64,000 nt of DNA. Source: Pseudomonas mandelii. GTDB lineage: Bacteria; Pseudomonadota; Gammaproteobacteria; Pseudomonadales; Pseudomonadaceae. Below are positions 57,153-64,000 of the stretch, piece after piece. The stretch lies in the NCBI RefSeq assembly GCF_006438925.1, contig NZ_RCZA01000003.1:286241-350240 (forward strand), written 5' to 3'. Within the stretch, counting starts at the first letter, position 1. Every line of letters begins with the position of its first letter. The translations under genes and the position numbers were made by a program. The notes under the pieces were generated by a model. That model was given only the letters and a program-made list of their open reading frames with translations. It did not search any database and was not told the origin of the DNA.

Positions 57153-58187
57153 ATGTCTACTACCCTGTTCAGCCTGGCCTTTGGTGTCGGCACTCAAAAC
57201 CGTCAAGGCGCATGGCTGGAAGTGTTTTACGCGCAGCCACTGCTCAACCCTTCGGCCGAACTGGTCGCTGCCATCGCGCCAGTTCTGGGCTACACCGAAG
57301 GCAATCAGGCCATCGCCTTCACCACCGCTCAGGCGTCGCAACTGGCTGAAGCCCTGAAAAGCGTCGACGCTGCCCAGGCTGCCTTGCTGACCCGTCTGGC
57401 CGAGAGCCACAAGCCGCTGGTCGCGACCATTCTGGCTGAAGACGCTCAGTTGACCTCCACCCCTGAGGCCTACCTCAAGCTGCACCTGCTGTCCCATCGT
57501 CTGGTCAAGCCGCATGGCCTGAACCTGGCGGGCGTGTTCCCTCTGCTGCCGAACGTGGCATGGACCAGCCAGGGCGCAATCGACCTGGCCGAACTGGCCG
57601 AGCATCAACTGGAAGCCCGTCTGCGTGGCGAGCTGCTGGAAGTGTTCTCGGTGGACAAGTTCCCGAAAATGACCGACTACGTGGTTCCGGCCGGCGTGCG
57701 TATCGCTGACGCGGCACGTATTCGTCTGGGCGCCTACGTGGGCGAAGGCACCACCGTGATGCACGAAGGTTTTGTTAACTTCAACGCTGGCACTGAAGGC
57801 CCGGGCATGATCGAAGGCCGCGTTTCCGCTGGCGTATTCGTCGGCAAGGGTTCGGACCTGGGCGGCGGTTGCTCGACCATGGGCACCCTGTCGGGCGGCG
57901 GCAACATCGTGATCAAGGTCGGCGAAGGCTGCCTGATCGGCGCGAACGCCGGTATCGGCATTCCGTTGGGCGATCGCAACACCGTTGAGTCGGGCCTGTA
58001 CGTGACCGCTGGTACCAAAGTGGCGCTGCTGGACGAAAACAACAAACTGGTCAAAGTCGTGAAGGCGCGTGAACTGGCCGGTCAACCTGACCTGTTGTTC
58101 CGTCGCAATTCGGAAACCGGTGCAGTGGAATGCAAAACCCACAAATCGGCGATCGAACTGAACGAAGCGCTGCACGCTCACAACTAA
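57153..58187 (+). CDS. dapD: 2,3,4,5-tetrahydropyridine-2,6-dicarboxylate N-succinyltransferase
   Basis: Commits tetrahydrodipicolinate to the succinylase lysine branch. 344 residues (the longer gammaproteobacterial form) with an N-terminal alpha/beta domain and a hexapeptide-repeat beta-helix: RLGAYVGEGTTVMHEGFVNF, GTLSGGGNIVIKVGEGCLIG. Confidence 0.95.
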   Translation: MSTTLFSLAFGVGTQNRQGAWLEVFYAQPLLNPSAELVAAIAPVLGYTEGNQAIAFTTAQASQLAEALKSVDAAQAALLTRLAESHKPLVATILAEDAQLTSTPEAYLKLHLLSHRLVKPHGLNLAGVFPLLPNVAWTSQGAIDLAELAEHQLEARLRGELLEVFSVDKFPKMTDYVVPAGVRIADAARIRLGAYVGEGTTVMHEGFVNFNAGTEGPGMIEGRVSAGVFVGKGSDLGGGCSTMGTLSGGGNIVIKVGEGCLIGANAGIGIPLGDRNTVESGLYVTAGTKVALLDENNKLVKVVKARELAGQPDLLFRRNSETGAVECKTHKSAIELNEALHAHN

Positions 58188-58206
58188 GCAGAGCGTCAAA
58201 CGATCA

Positions 58207-58240
58207 CCTGTAGGAACGCCGCATCGCTCGTTCCTACAGG
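58207..58240. repeat. Short palindrome after dapD
   Basis: CCTGTAGGAACG and CGTTCCTACAGG pair over a 10-nt loop. It has the CTGTAGGA beginning of REP-like elements and no T-tract, so it is more likely a REP relative than a terminator. Confidence 0.6.
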
Positions 58241-58279
58241 TCAGGCGTACACCCGCCCATGTCACCAGGGCCCAATAGC

Positions 58280-59485
58280 ATGATGATTCCCTCTCCCTGG
58301 CGCGCCGATTTTCCGGCCATCGCCGCATTGCAACGGCAAGACCAGACCTATCTGGACAACGCCGCCACCACGCAAAAACCTCAAGCCCTGCTGGATGCCC
58401 TGGCGCATTACTACGCCAACGGCGCGGCCAACGTGCATCGGGCGCAACACCTGCCCGGCGCCCACGCCACCCAAGCGTTCGAGGCCAGCCGCAGCAAAGT
58501 CGCCCATTGGCTCAATGCCGGCGATTGCGGGCAGATCATCTTTACCCATGGCGCAACCTCTGCGCTGAACCTACTGGCTTATGGCCTGGAACATCTTTTC
58601 AATCCGGGCGATGAAGTTGTCATCAGCGCCCTGGAGCATCACGCCAATCTGTTGCCGTGGCAGCAACTGGCCCACCGTCGCGACCTGAAGCTGGTGATCC
58701 TGCCACTGGACGCCGACGGTTTGATCGACCTAGATGCCGCCGCGCAGTTGATCGGTCCGCGAACCCGTTTGCTGGCGGTCAGTCAGCTGTCCAACGTGCT
58801 CGGCGCCTGGCAGCCGTTGCCCGCCCTCTTGACGATGGCCAAGGCGCATAACGCGCTGACCGTGGTCGATGGCGCCCAAGGCGTGGTTCACGGCCGGCAT
58901 GACGTGCAAGCGCTGGGCTGCGACTTCTATGTGTTTTCCAGCCACAAGCTCTACGGCCCCGATGGGCTGGGCGTGCTGTTCGGTCGCAATGAAGCGCTTG
59001 AGCAACTGCGCCACTGGCAATTCGGCGGCGAAATGGTGCTGGATGCGGATTACCACAGCGCAAGGTTCCGCCCGGCGCCACTGGGTTTTGAGGCGGGTAC
59101 GCCGCCGATTGCCGGTGTGATTGGTTTGGGGGCGACGCTGGATTATCTTGCGGGGCTTGATCAGGACGCGGTTTGCGCCCATGAAGCAGCGCTGCATGAC
59201 TATTTGCTCAAAGGCCTTGAAGCGCGCAACGGCATTCGGTTGCTGGGCAAGCCGCAACTGGCGCTGGCCAGTTTTGTCGTCGAGGGTGTGCATAACTCTG
59301 ATTTGGCGCATTTGCTGACCGAACAGGGGATCGCGGTGCGCGCCGGTCATCACTGTGCCATGCCGTTGCTCAAGCATTTTGAGCTGGCCGGGGCGATTCG
59401 GGTGTCATTGGCGCTGTACAACGACTCCGAAGACCTGGAGCGGTTCTTTGAAGCGCTGGATCAGGCGCTGGAGTTGTTGCGATGA
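58280..59485 (+). CDS. csdA: Cysteine desulfurase CsdA/SufS-like
   Basis: Class V PLP aminotransferase of 401 residues that takes sulfur from cysteine. The PLP lysine is in FYVFSSHKLYGPDGLG, and the persulfide cysteine in RAGHHCAMPLLKHF. YLDNAATTQKPQALLDA and NVHRAQHLPGAHATQAFEA are family marks. The ATG at 58280 is used (a second ATG follows). It overlaps csdE by 4 nt: a Csd sulfur-transfer pair. Confidence 0.93.
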   Translation: MMIPSPWRADFPAIAALQRQDQTYLDNAATTQKPQALLDALAHYYANGAANVHRAQHLPGAHATQAFEASRSKVAHWLNAGDCGQIIFTHGATSALNLLAYGLEHLFNPGDEVVISALEHHANLLPWQQLAHRRDLKLVILPLDADGLIDLDAAAQLIGPRTRLLAVSQLSNVLGAWQPLPALLTMAKAHNALTVVDGAQGVVHGRHDVQALGCDFYVFSSHKLYGPDGLGVLFGRNEALEQLRHWQFGGEMVLDADYHSARFRPAPLGFEAGTPPIAGVIGLGATLDYLAGLDQDAVCAHEAALHDYLLKGLEARNGIRLLGKPQLALASFVVEGVHNSDLAHLLTEQGIAVRAGHHCAMPLLKHFELAGAIRVSLALYNDSEDLERFFEALDQALELLR

Positions 59486-59889
59486 ACTTGCCTGCCGATG
59501 CGGTTGCGGCGCTGGAGGTTTTTCAGAGGGCTGCCGGTTGGGAACAACGGGCGCGACTGTTGATGCAGTGGGGCGACCGCCTGCCTGGGTTGAGCGATGT
59601 GGATAAGGTCGATGCCAACCGCGTGCATGGTTGCGAAAGTCAGGTGTGGCTAGTGGGCGCGCTGGACGACGGTCACTGGCAGTTTGCCGCGAGCAGCGAT
59701 GCGCGGTTGATTCGCGGGCTGGTGGCGTTGCTGCTGGCGCGGGTTAACGGGTTGTCGGCTGTAGAGTTGCAGCAGGTGGATTTGCCGGAGTGGTTTAATC
59801 AGTTGGGCTTGGCGCGGCAATTGTCACCATCGCGCAGCAATGGCTTGAATGCCGTGCTTCAGCGAATGCGGAGCCTGAGCGACGTGTAG
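59482..59889 (+). CDS. csdE: Sulfur acceptor CsdE (SufE family)
   Basis: 135 residues; receives sulfur from CsdA on the cysteine in ANRVHGCESQVWLVG and stimulates it. Overlap with csdA gives coupled translation. The TAG stop lies inside a REP arm (59884-59977), so the last codons of the gene and the REP share sequence. Confidence 0.92.
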   Translation: MNLPADAVAALEVFQRAAGWEQRARLLMQWGDRLPGLSDVDKVDANRVHGCESQVWLVGALDDGHWQFAASSDARLIRGLVALLLARVNGLSAVELQQVDLPEWFNQLGLARQLSPSRSNGLNAVLQRMRSLSDV

Positions 59890-59977
59890 GAGCTGCCGAA
59901 GGCTGCGATCTTTTGATCTTCGGCGCCAGTGGTCACGCTAAAGATCAAAAGATCGCAGCCTTCGGCAGCTCCTACAC
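59884..59977. repeat. REP palindrome pair between csdE and tcdA
   Basis: Two perfect 37-bp arms around a 20-nt loop, the GTAGGAGCTGCCGAAGGCTGCGATC family. The left arm carries the csdE stop codon; the right arm ends 4 nt before the tcdA stop. The two genes converge on it. Confidence 0.93.
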
Positions 59978-59981
59978 GGGT

Positions 59982-60800
59982 TTACGTTTCAGCTTGAGAT
60001 TTGATGCGATCCGCGGGGCGCCGCACACCGGCAACAATCTTATCCACAGCCTTGGTCGCCGCGACCATGCCAAACGTCGCCGTCACCATCATCACCGCAC
60101 CAAACCCTCCGGCGCAGTCGAGCTTCACACCCTCACCGACAAAACTCTTCTGCAAGCAAATGCTGCCATCCGGTTTCGGGTAGCGCAGTTGTTCGGTGGA
60201 AAACACGCACGGCACGCTGTAATGGCGGGTCACGGTACGTGAGAAGTTGTAATCCCGGCGCAAGGTTGAGCGCACTTTCGAAGCCAACGGATCATTGAAG
60301 GTCCGGTTCAAATCGCACACCTGAATCAACGTCGGATCAATCTGCCCGCCCGCACCGCCGGTAGTGATGATCTGAATCTTGCGGCGCTTGCACCAGGCAA
60401 TCAGCGCCGCCTTGGCATTCACACTGTCGATGCAATCAATGACGCAGTCGATGTTCGGCGTGATGTATTCGGCCATGGTCTCGCGGGTGACGAAGTCCGC
60501 CACCGCGTGCACGGTGCAGTCCGGGTTGATCCCGCGAAGGCGCTCGGCCATCACGTCAACCTTGGGTTTGCCGACGGTGCTGTCCAGCGCGTGCAACTGA
60601 CGGTTGGCGTTGCTGACGCAGACGTCATCCAGGTCGAACAGCGAAATCTCGCCCACGCCACAACGGGCGACGGCTTCCGCCGCCCAGGAACCGACGCCAC
60701 CCACGCCGACGATCGCCACGTGGGCCGCGCGCAAACGCTCCAGGCCGTCGATGCCATACAAACGGGCGATGCCTGCAAACCGCGGATCTTCTGTACTCAT
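59982..60800 (-). CDS. tcdA: tRNA threonylcarbamoyladenosine dehydratase TcdA (CsdL)
   Basis: E1-like ATP-dependent cyclisation of t6A37 to ct6A. 272 residues with the nucleotide loop VGVGGVGSWAAEAVARCG, SLFDLDDVCVSNANRQL and the E1-type fold. In E. coli the enzyme works with CsdA/CsdE, which here are the convergent neighbours. The ATG at 60800 gives MSTEDPRFAG. Confidence 0.93.
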   Translation of the reverse strand: MSTEDPRFAGIARLYGIDGLERLRAAHVAIVGVGGVGSWAAEAVARCGVGEISLFDLDDVCVSNANRQLHALDSTVGKPKVDVMAERLRGINPDCTVHAVADFVTRETMAEYITPNIDCVIDCIDSVNAKAALIAWCKRRKIQIITTGGAGGQIDPTLIQVCDLNRTFNDPLASKVRSTLRRDYNFSRTVTRHYSVPCVFSTEQLRYPKPDGSICLQKSFVGEGVKLDCAGGFGAVMMVTATFGMVAATKAVDKIVAGVRRPADRIKSQAET

Positions 60801-61088
60801 GACCATTACCCCAAAAACCGGCGCGCATTATAGGGCCGTCAGCGGCCAAGAGCATCTTTGGGCTATGAACGGGCGTCTTGACCGCTGTAATCAGGCTACA
60901 CAGAACCAAGATTTAACCTACAAGGTCCAACGAAAGAACTTAAACCGAGTTGGATTGCCCAACGTCCGGCATTTCCCTGTCCGCTGTACGGTCAGTGAAC
61001 GCCCGGTGTAGGATGCGCGCCCCCAGCCTCTTGGCAATCGGCCGCCGACCGTTCCTTCGTTCCACAGCCTCCGGAACCCGAAAAAGCT
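60801..61088. other. Intergenic region upstream of ndvB and tcdA
   Basis: 288 nt shared by two divergent genes. It is purine/pyrimidine-mixed without a REP or terminator-like stem that I can recognise. Promoters of both genes should lie here. Confidence 0.35.
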
Positions 61089-63680
61089 ATGTCATCGCGT
61101 AAATTTGGACTCAACCTGGTCGTGGTGCTCGCCATCGCCGCCTTGTTTACCGGCTTCTGGGCGCTGATCAATCGCCCGGTCACCGCCCCCAACTGGCCTG
61201 AACAGATCTCCGGCTTTTCGTACTCGCCGTTCCAGCAAGGGCAGTACCCGCAAAAAGAGCAATATCCGACCGACGATGAAATGCGTCGCGATCTGGAGAT
61301 CATGAGCAAGCTGACGGACAACATCCGTACTTACTCGGTCGATGGCAGCCTGGGTGATATCCCCAAGCTCGCCGAAGAATTCGGTTTGCGCGTGACGCTG
61401 GGTATCTGGATCAGCCCGGATCTGGCGCGCAACGAGCGTGAAATCCTGCGCGCCATTGACCTGGCCAATACCTCCCGCAGCGTGGTTCGCGTCGTGGTCG
61501 GTAACGAGGCGATCTTCCGTAAGGAAATTACTGCCGCGGAACTGAGCGTGATCCTTGATCGCGTCCGCGCGGCAGTGAAAGTACCGGTGACGACCTCCGA
61601 GCAATGGCACGTCTGGGAAGAAAACCCGAGCCTGGCCAAGCACGTCGACCTGATCGCCGCCCACGTCCTGCCTTACTGGGAACATGTTCCGATGGAGCAG
61701 TCCGGGCAGTTCGTACTCGACCGCGCCCGTGACCTGAAAAAGATGTTCCCGAAAAAACCGCTGCTGCTGTCGGAAGTCGGCTGGCCGAGCAACGGCCGTA
61801 TGCGCGGTGGTGCCGACGCGTCGCCGGCAGACCAGGCGATTTATCTGCGGACCTTGGTCAACAAGCTCAATCGCCAGGGCTTCAACTACTTCGTGATCGA
61901 AGCCTTCGACCAGCCGTGGAAGGCCACTGACGAAGGTTCGGTGGGCGCGTATTGGGGCGTGTTCAACGCCGCGCGCCAGCAGAAATTCAACTTCGAAGGC
62001 CCGGTGGTCGCGATCCCGCAATGGCGCGTGCTGGCAATCGGCTCGGCGGTGCTGGCGTTGCTGTCCCTGACCTTGCTGATGATCGACGGCTCGGCCCTGC
62101 GCCAACGTGGCCGCACCTTCCTGACCTTTATCGCGTTCCTGTGCGGTTCGGTGTTGGTGTGGATCGGTTACGACTACAGCCAGCAATACAGCACCTGGTT
62201 CAGCCTGACAGTAGGATTCCTGCTCGCGCTCGGCGCACTTGGGGTCTTTATTGTTTTGCTGACCGAGGCGCATGAACTGGCCGAAGCGGTCTGGACCCAC
62301 AAACGCCGGCGTGAATTCCTGCCGGTGGTCGGCGATTCGGACTACCGACCGAAAGTCTCGATTCACGTGCCTTGCTACAACGAGCCACCGGAGATGGTCA
62401 AACAGACCCTCAACGCCCTGGCCAACCTCGACTATCCGGACTTCGAAGTCCTGATCATCGACAACAACACCAAGGACCCGGCGGTCTGGGAGCCGGTGCG
62501 CGATTATTGCGAAACCCTCGGCCCGCGCTTCAAGTTCTTCCACGTCGCGCCATTGGCCGGCTTCAAGGGTGGCGCGCTGAATTACCTGATTCCGCACACC
62601 GCCAAGGATGCCGAAGTGATTGCGGTGATCGACTCGGACTACTGCGTCGACCCGAACTGGCTCAAGCACATGGTGCCGCACTTCGCCGACCCGAAAATCG
62701 CCGTGGTGCAATCGCCACAGGATTACCGCGACCAGAACGAAAGCACCTTCAAGAAGCTCTGCTACGCCGAATACAAAGGTTTCTTCCACATCGGCATGGT
62801 CACCCGTAACGACCGTGACGCGATCATTCAGCACGGCACCATGACCATGACCCGGCGCTCGGTGCTCGAGGAACTGGGCTGGGCTGACTGGTGCATCTGT
62901 GAAGACGCCGAGTTGGGTTTGCGCGTGTTCGAGAAAGGCTTGTCAGCGGCGTATTACCACACCAGCTACGGCAAAGGCCTGATGCCCGATACCTTTATCG
63001 ACTTCAAGAAACAGCGTTTCCGCTGGGCTTACGGAGCGATTCAGATTATCAAGCGTCACACCGCCAGCCTGTTGCGCGGCAAGGACACCGAGCTGACCCG
63101 TGGCCAGCGTTACCACTTCCTCGCGGGCTGGTTGCCGTGGGTGGCGGATGGCATGAACATCTTCTTCACCGTCGGCGCCCTGTTGTGGTCGGCGGCGATG
63201 ATCATCGTGCCGCAGCGGGTCGATCCACCGTTGTTGATTTTCGCGATCCCGCCATTGGCGCTGTTCGTGTTCAAGGTGGGCAAGATCATCTTCCTCTACC
63301 GCCGTGCGGTGGGGGTCAACCTGAAGGATGCGTTCTGCGCGGCACTGGCAGGGTTGGCGTTGTCGCACACCATCGCCAAAGCGGTGCTGTACGGTTTCTT
63401 CACCAGTAGCATTCCGTTCTTCCGCACCCCGAAAAACGCCGATAACCACGGCTTCTGGGTGGCGATTTCGGAAGCTCGCGAAGAAATGTTCATCATGTTG
63501 CTGTTATGGAGCGCGGCGCTGGGGATTTTCCTGGTGAACGGCCTGCCGAGCAACGACATGCGCTTCTGGGTGACGATGTTGCTCGTGCAATCATTGCCTT
63601 ACCTGGCGGCGCTGATCATGGCGTTCTTGTCTTCGCTGCCGAAACCGGTGGTCGAGGGCGAGACGGCTCCGGCGGTCTAA
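61089..63680 (+). CDS. ndvB: Glucan biosynthesis glucosyltransferase NdvB (GH17-like plus GT2)
   Basis: 863 residues. An N-terminal membrane segment (LVVVLAIAALFTGFWALI) is followed by a GH17-like beta-1,3-glucanase domain (about 35-300), with FSYSPFQQGQYP, VVGNEAIF and LLSEVGWPSNG, then membrane segments. A GT2 synthase domain follows with DSDYCVDPNW, EDAELGLRVFEKG and QRFRWAYG, and then more membrane segments. The same layout as P. aeruginosa PA1163 NdvB, which makes cyclic beta-1,3 glucans tied to biofilm antibiotic tolerance. Its neighbour dapE is also PA1162-like. The ATG at 61089 is used. Confidence 0.9.
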   Translation: MSSRKFGLNLVVVLAIAALFTGFWALINRPVTAPNWPEQISGFSYSPFQQGQYPQKEQYPTDDEMRRDLEIMSKLTDNIRTYSVDGSLGDIPKLAEEFGLRVTLGIWISPDLARNEREILRAIDLANTSRSVVRVVVGNEAIFRKEITAAELSVILDRVRAAVKVPVTTSEQWHVWEENPSLAKHVDLIAAHVLPYWEHVPMEQSGQFVLDRARDLKKMFPKKPLLLSEVGWPSNGRMRGGADASPADQAIYLRTLVNKLNRQGFNYFVIEAFDQPWKATDEGSVGAYWGVFNAARQQKFNFEGPVVAIPQWRVLAIGSAVLALLSLTLLMIDGSALRQRGRTFLTFIAFLCGSVLVWIGYDYSQQYSTWFSLTVGFLLALGALGVFIVLLTEAHELAEAVWTHKRRREFLPVVGDSDYRPKVSIHVPCYNEPPEMVKQTLNALANLDYPDFEVLIIDNNTKDPAVWEPVRDYCETLGPRFKFFHVAPLAGFKGGALNYLIPHTAKDAEVIAVIDSDYCVDPNWLKHMVPHFADPKIAVVQSPQDYRDQNESTFKKLCYAEYKGFFHIGMVTRNDRDAIIQHGTMTMTRRSVLEELGWADWCICEDAELGLRVFEKGLSAAYYHTSYGKGLMPDTFIDFKKQRFRWAYGAIQIIKRHTASLLRGKDTELTRGQRYHFLAGWLPWVADGMNIFFTVGALLWSAAMIIVPQRVDPPLLIFAIPPLALFVFKVGKIIFLYRRAVGVNLKDAFCAALAGLALSHTIAKAVLYGFFTSSIPFFRTPKNADNHGFWVAISEAREEMFIMLLLWSAALGIFLVNGLPSNDMRFWVTMLLVQSLPYLAALIMAFLSSLPKPVVEGETAPAV

Positions 63681-63698
63681 ATCGTTCCAGATGTACTA

Positions 63699-63724
63699 AA
63701 CGGCGGCCAATGGCCGCCGTTTTG
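63699..63724 (+). terminator. ndvB terminator
   Basis: AACGGCGGCCA and TGGCCGCCGTT pair over one base, ending in TTTT, just after the ndvB stop. Confidence 0.85.
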
Positions 63725-63787
63725 CTTTAAGATAACCGCCATTTTGCAGGGCTTGGCAGAATACGGTTTGCCGATCAAACCCAACCT

Positions 63788-63877
63788 TGTGGGAGCGAGC
63801 CTGCTCGCGAATGCGGTGTAACAATCAACGTTTATGTTGACTGACACACCGCATTCGCGAGCAGGCTCGCTCCCACA
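63788..63877. repeat. REP palindrome pair between ndvB and dapE
   Basis: Two perfect 32-bp arms (TGTGGGAGCGAGCCTGCTCG... ) around a loop that itself holds a small TCAAC/GTTGA stem. Same family as 31012-31099. Confidence 0.93.
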
Positions 63878-63914
63878 TTAGCCCATGCCCAACTTTAAGC
63901 TTCCGGAGTTCCCC

Positions 63915-64000
63915 ATGACGGCCCACGCCGACCTTTCGCCGACCCTTCAACTCGCCATCGACCTGATCCGCCGTCCGTCCGTGACGCCGGTCGACGCCGA
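63915..64000 (+). CDS. dapE: Succinyl-diaminopimelate desuccinylase, N-terminal part (cut by window edge)
   Basis: The first ~28 codons, starting [20 protein letters not shown] and then PSVTPVD, the start of DapE-type M20 peptidases. DapE removes succinate in the lysine/diaminopimelate branch whose dapC and dapD lie upstream. The rest is outside the window. Confidence 0.85.
   Translation, partial: MTAHADLSPTLQLAIDLIRRPSVTPVDA

Overview
The window is a stretch of chromosome from a Pseudomonas of the P. fluorescens group. The evidence is its high GC content, the gene order dgkA-erdR / recX-recA-cinA / mutS-fdxA-rpoS-nlpD-pcm-surE-truD-ispF / ispD-ftsB-eno-kdsA-pyrG-tilS-accA-dnaE-rnhB-lpxB-lpxA-fabZ-lpxD-skp-bamA-rseP-dxr-cdsA-uppS-frr-pyrH-tsf-rpsB // map-glnD-dapC (the classic Pseudomonas order), and repeated extragenic palindromes typical of fluorescent pseudomonads. 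About 90 % is conserved core genome. Species cannot be fixed from the sequence alone.

Layout. 1-4.9 kb: the end of a LysR regulator gene, dgkA, the response regulator erdR, a DTW-domain tRNA modification gene, a PA3611-like exported protein, a small RHH-like gene and a LOG-family gene. 5-7.1 kb: recX-recA with a LexA box, then a CinA C-terminal amidase gene. 7.1-12.2 kb: the accessory segment, a gutted R-type tailocin in the cinA-mutS hotspot. It keeps an S24-type repressor gene (prtR-like), a repressor-occluded promoter, a holin, an endolysin, Rz/Rz1 and one intact tail-fibre chaperone. The sheath, tube, tape measure and baseplate genes are gone, and the remaining fibre and chaperone genes are broken. 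12.4-25 kb: mutS, fdxA, the sRNA rgsA (promoter, terminator and a GacA-box-like palindrome visible), rpoS, nlpD, pcm, surE, truD, ispF, then the formaldehyde-detoxification pair fghA-adhC with its divergent LysR regulator gene, then ispD-ftsB. 25-50.4 kb: one long leftward series for glycolysis, KDO and lipid A, CTP, fatty acids, DNA polymerase III alpha, outer-membrane assembly, isoprenoid and undecaprenyl lipids, and translation factors. 50.8-64 kb: mostly rightward map-glnD-dapC, a metallopeptidase gene with no core counterpart, an ArsC-like gene, dapD, csdA-csdE, tcdA (leftward), ndvB and the start of dapE.

How the genes work together. The lpxD/fabZ/lpxA/lpxB/kdsA genes make lipid A-KDO precursors, and bamA/skp/rseP serve outer-membrane assembly and the envelope stress response. 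Dxr, IspD and IspF feed UppS, whose lipid product carries cell-wall units. DapC, DapD and DapE are consecutive activities of the succinylase branch of lysine/diaminopimelate synthesis. The recA SOS box and the RecA-sensitive type of repressor in the tailocin remnant would together put the surviving lysis genes under DNA-damage control.

Most notable: (i) a particle-less lysis module with intact holin/endolysin/spanin genes behind a repressor-controlled promoter; (ii) a deletion scar fusing a gp37-like tail gene to a fibre tip; (iii) a possible short transcript with a 36-codon ORF between repressor and holin; (iv) a perfectly centred 160-nt imperfect palindrome just after eno; (v) REP palindromes that include the stop codons of ispD and csdE; (vi) an astacin-like metallopeptidase with no visible export signal.
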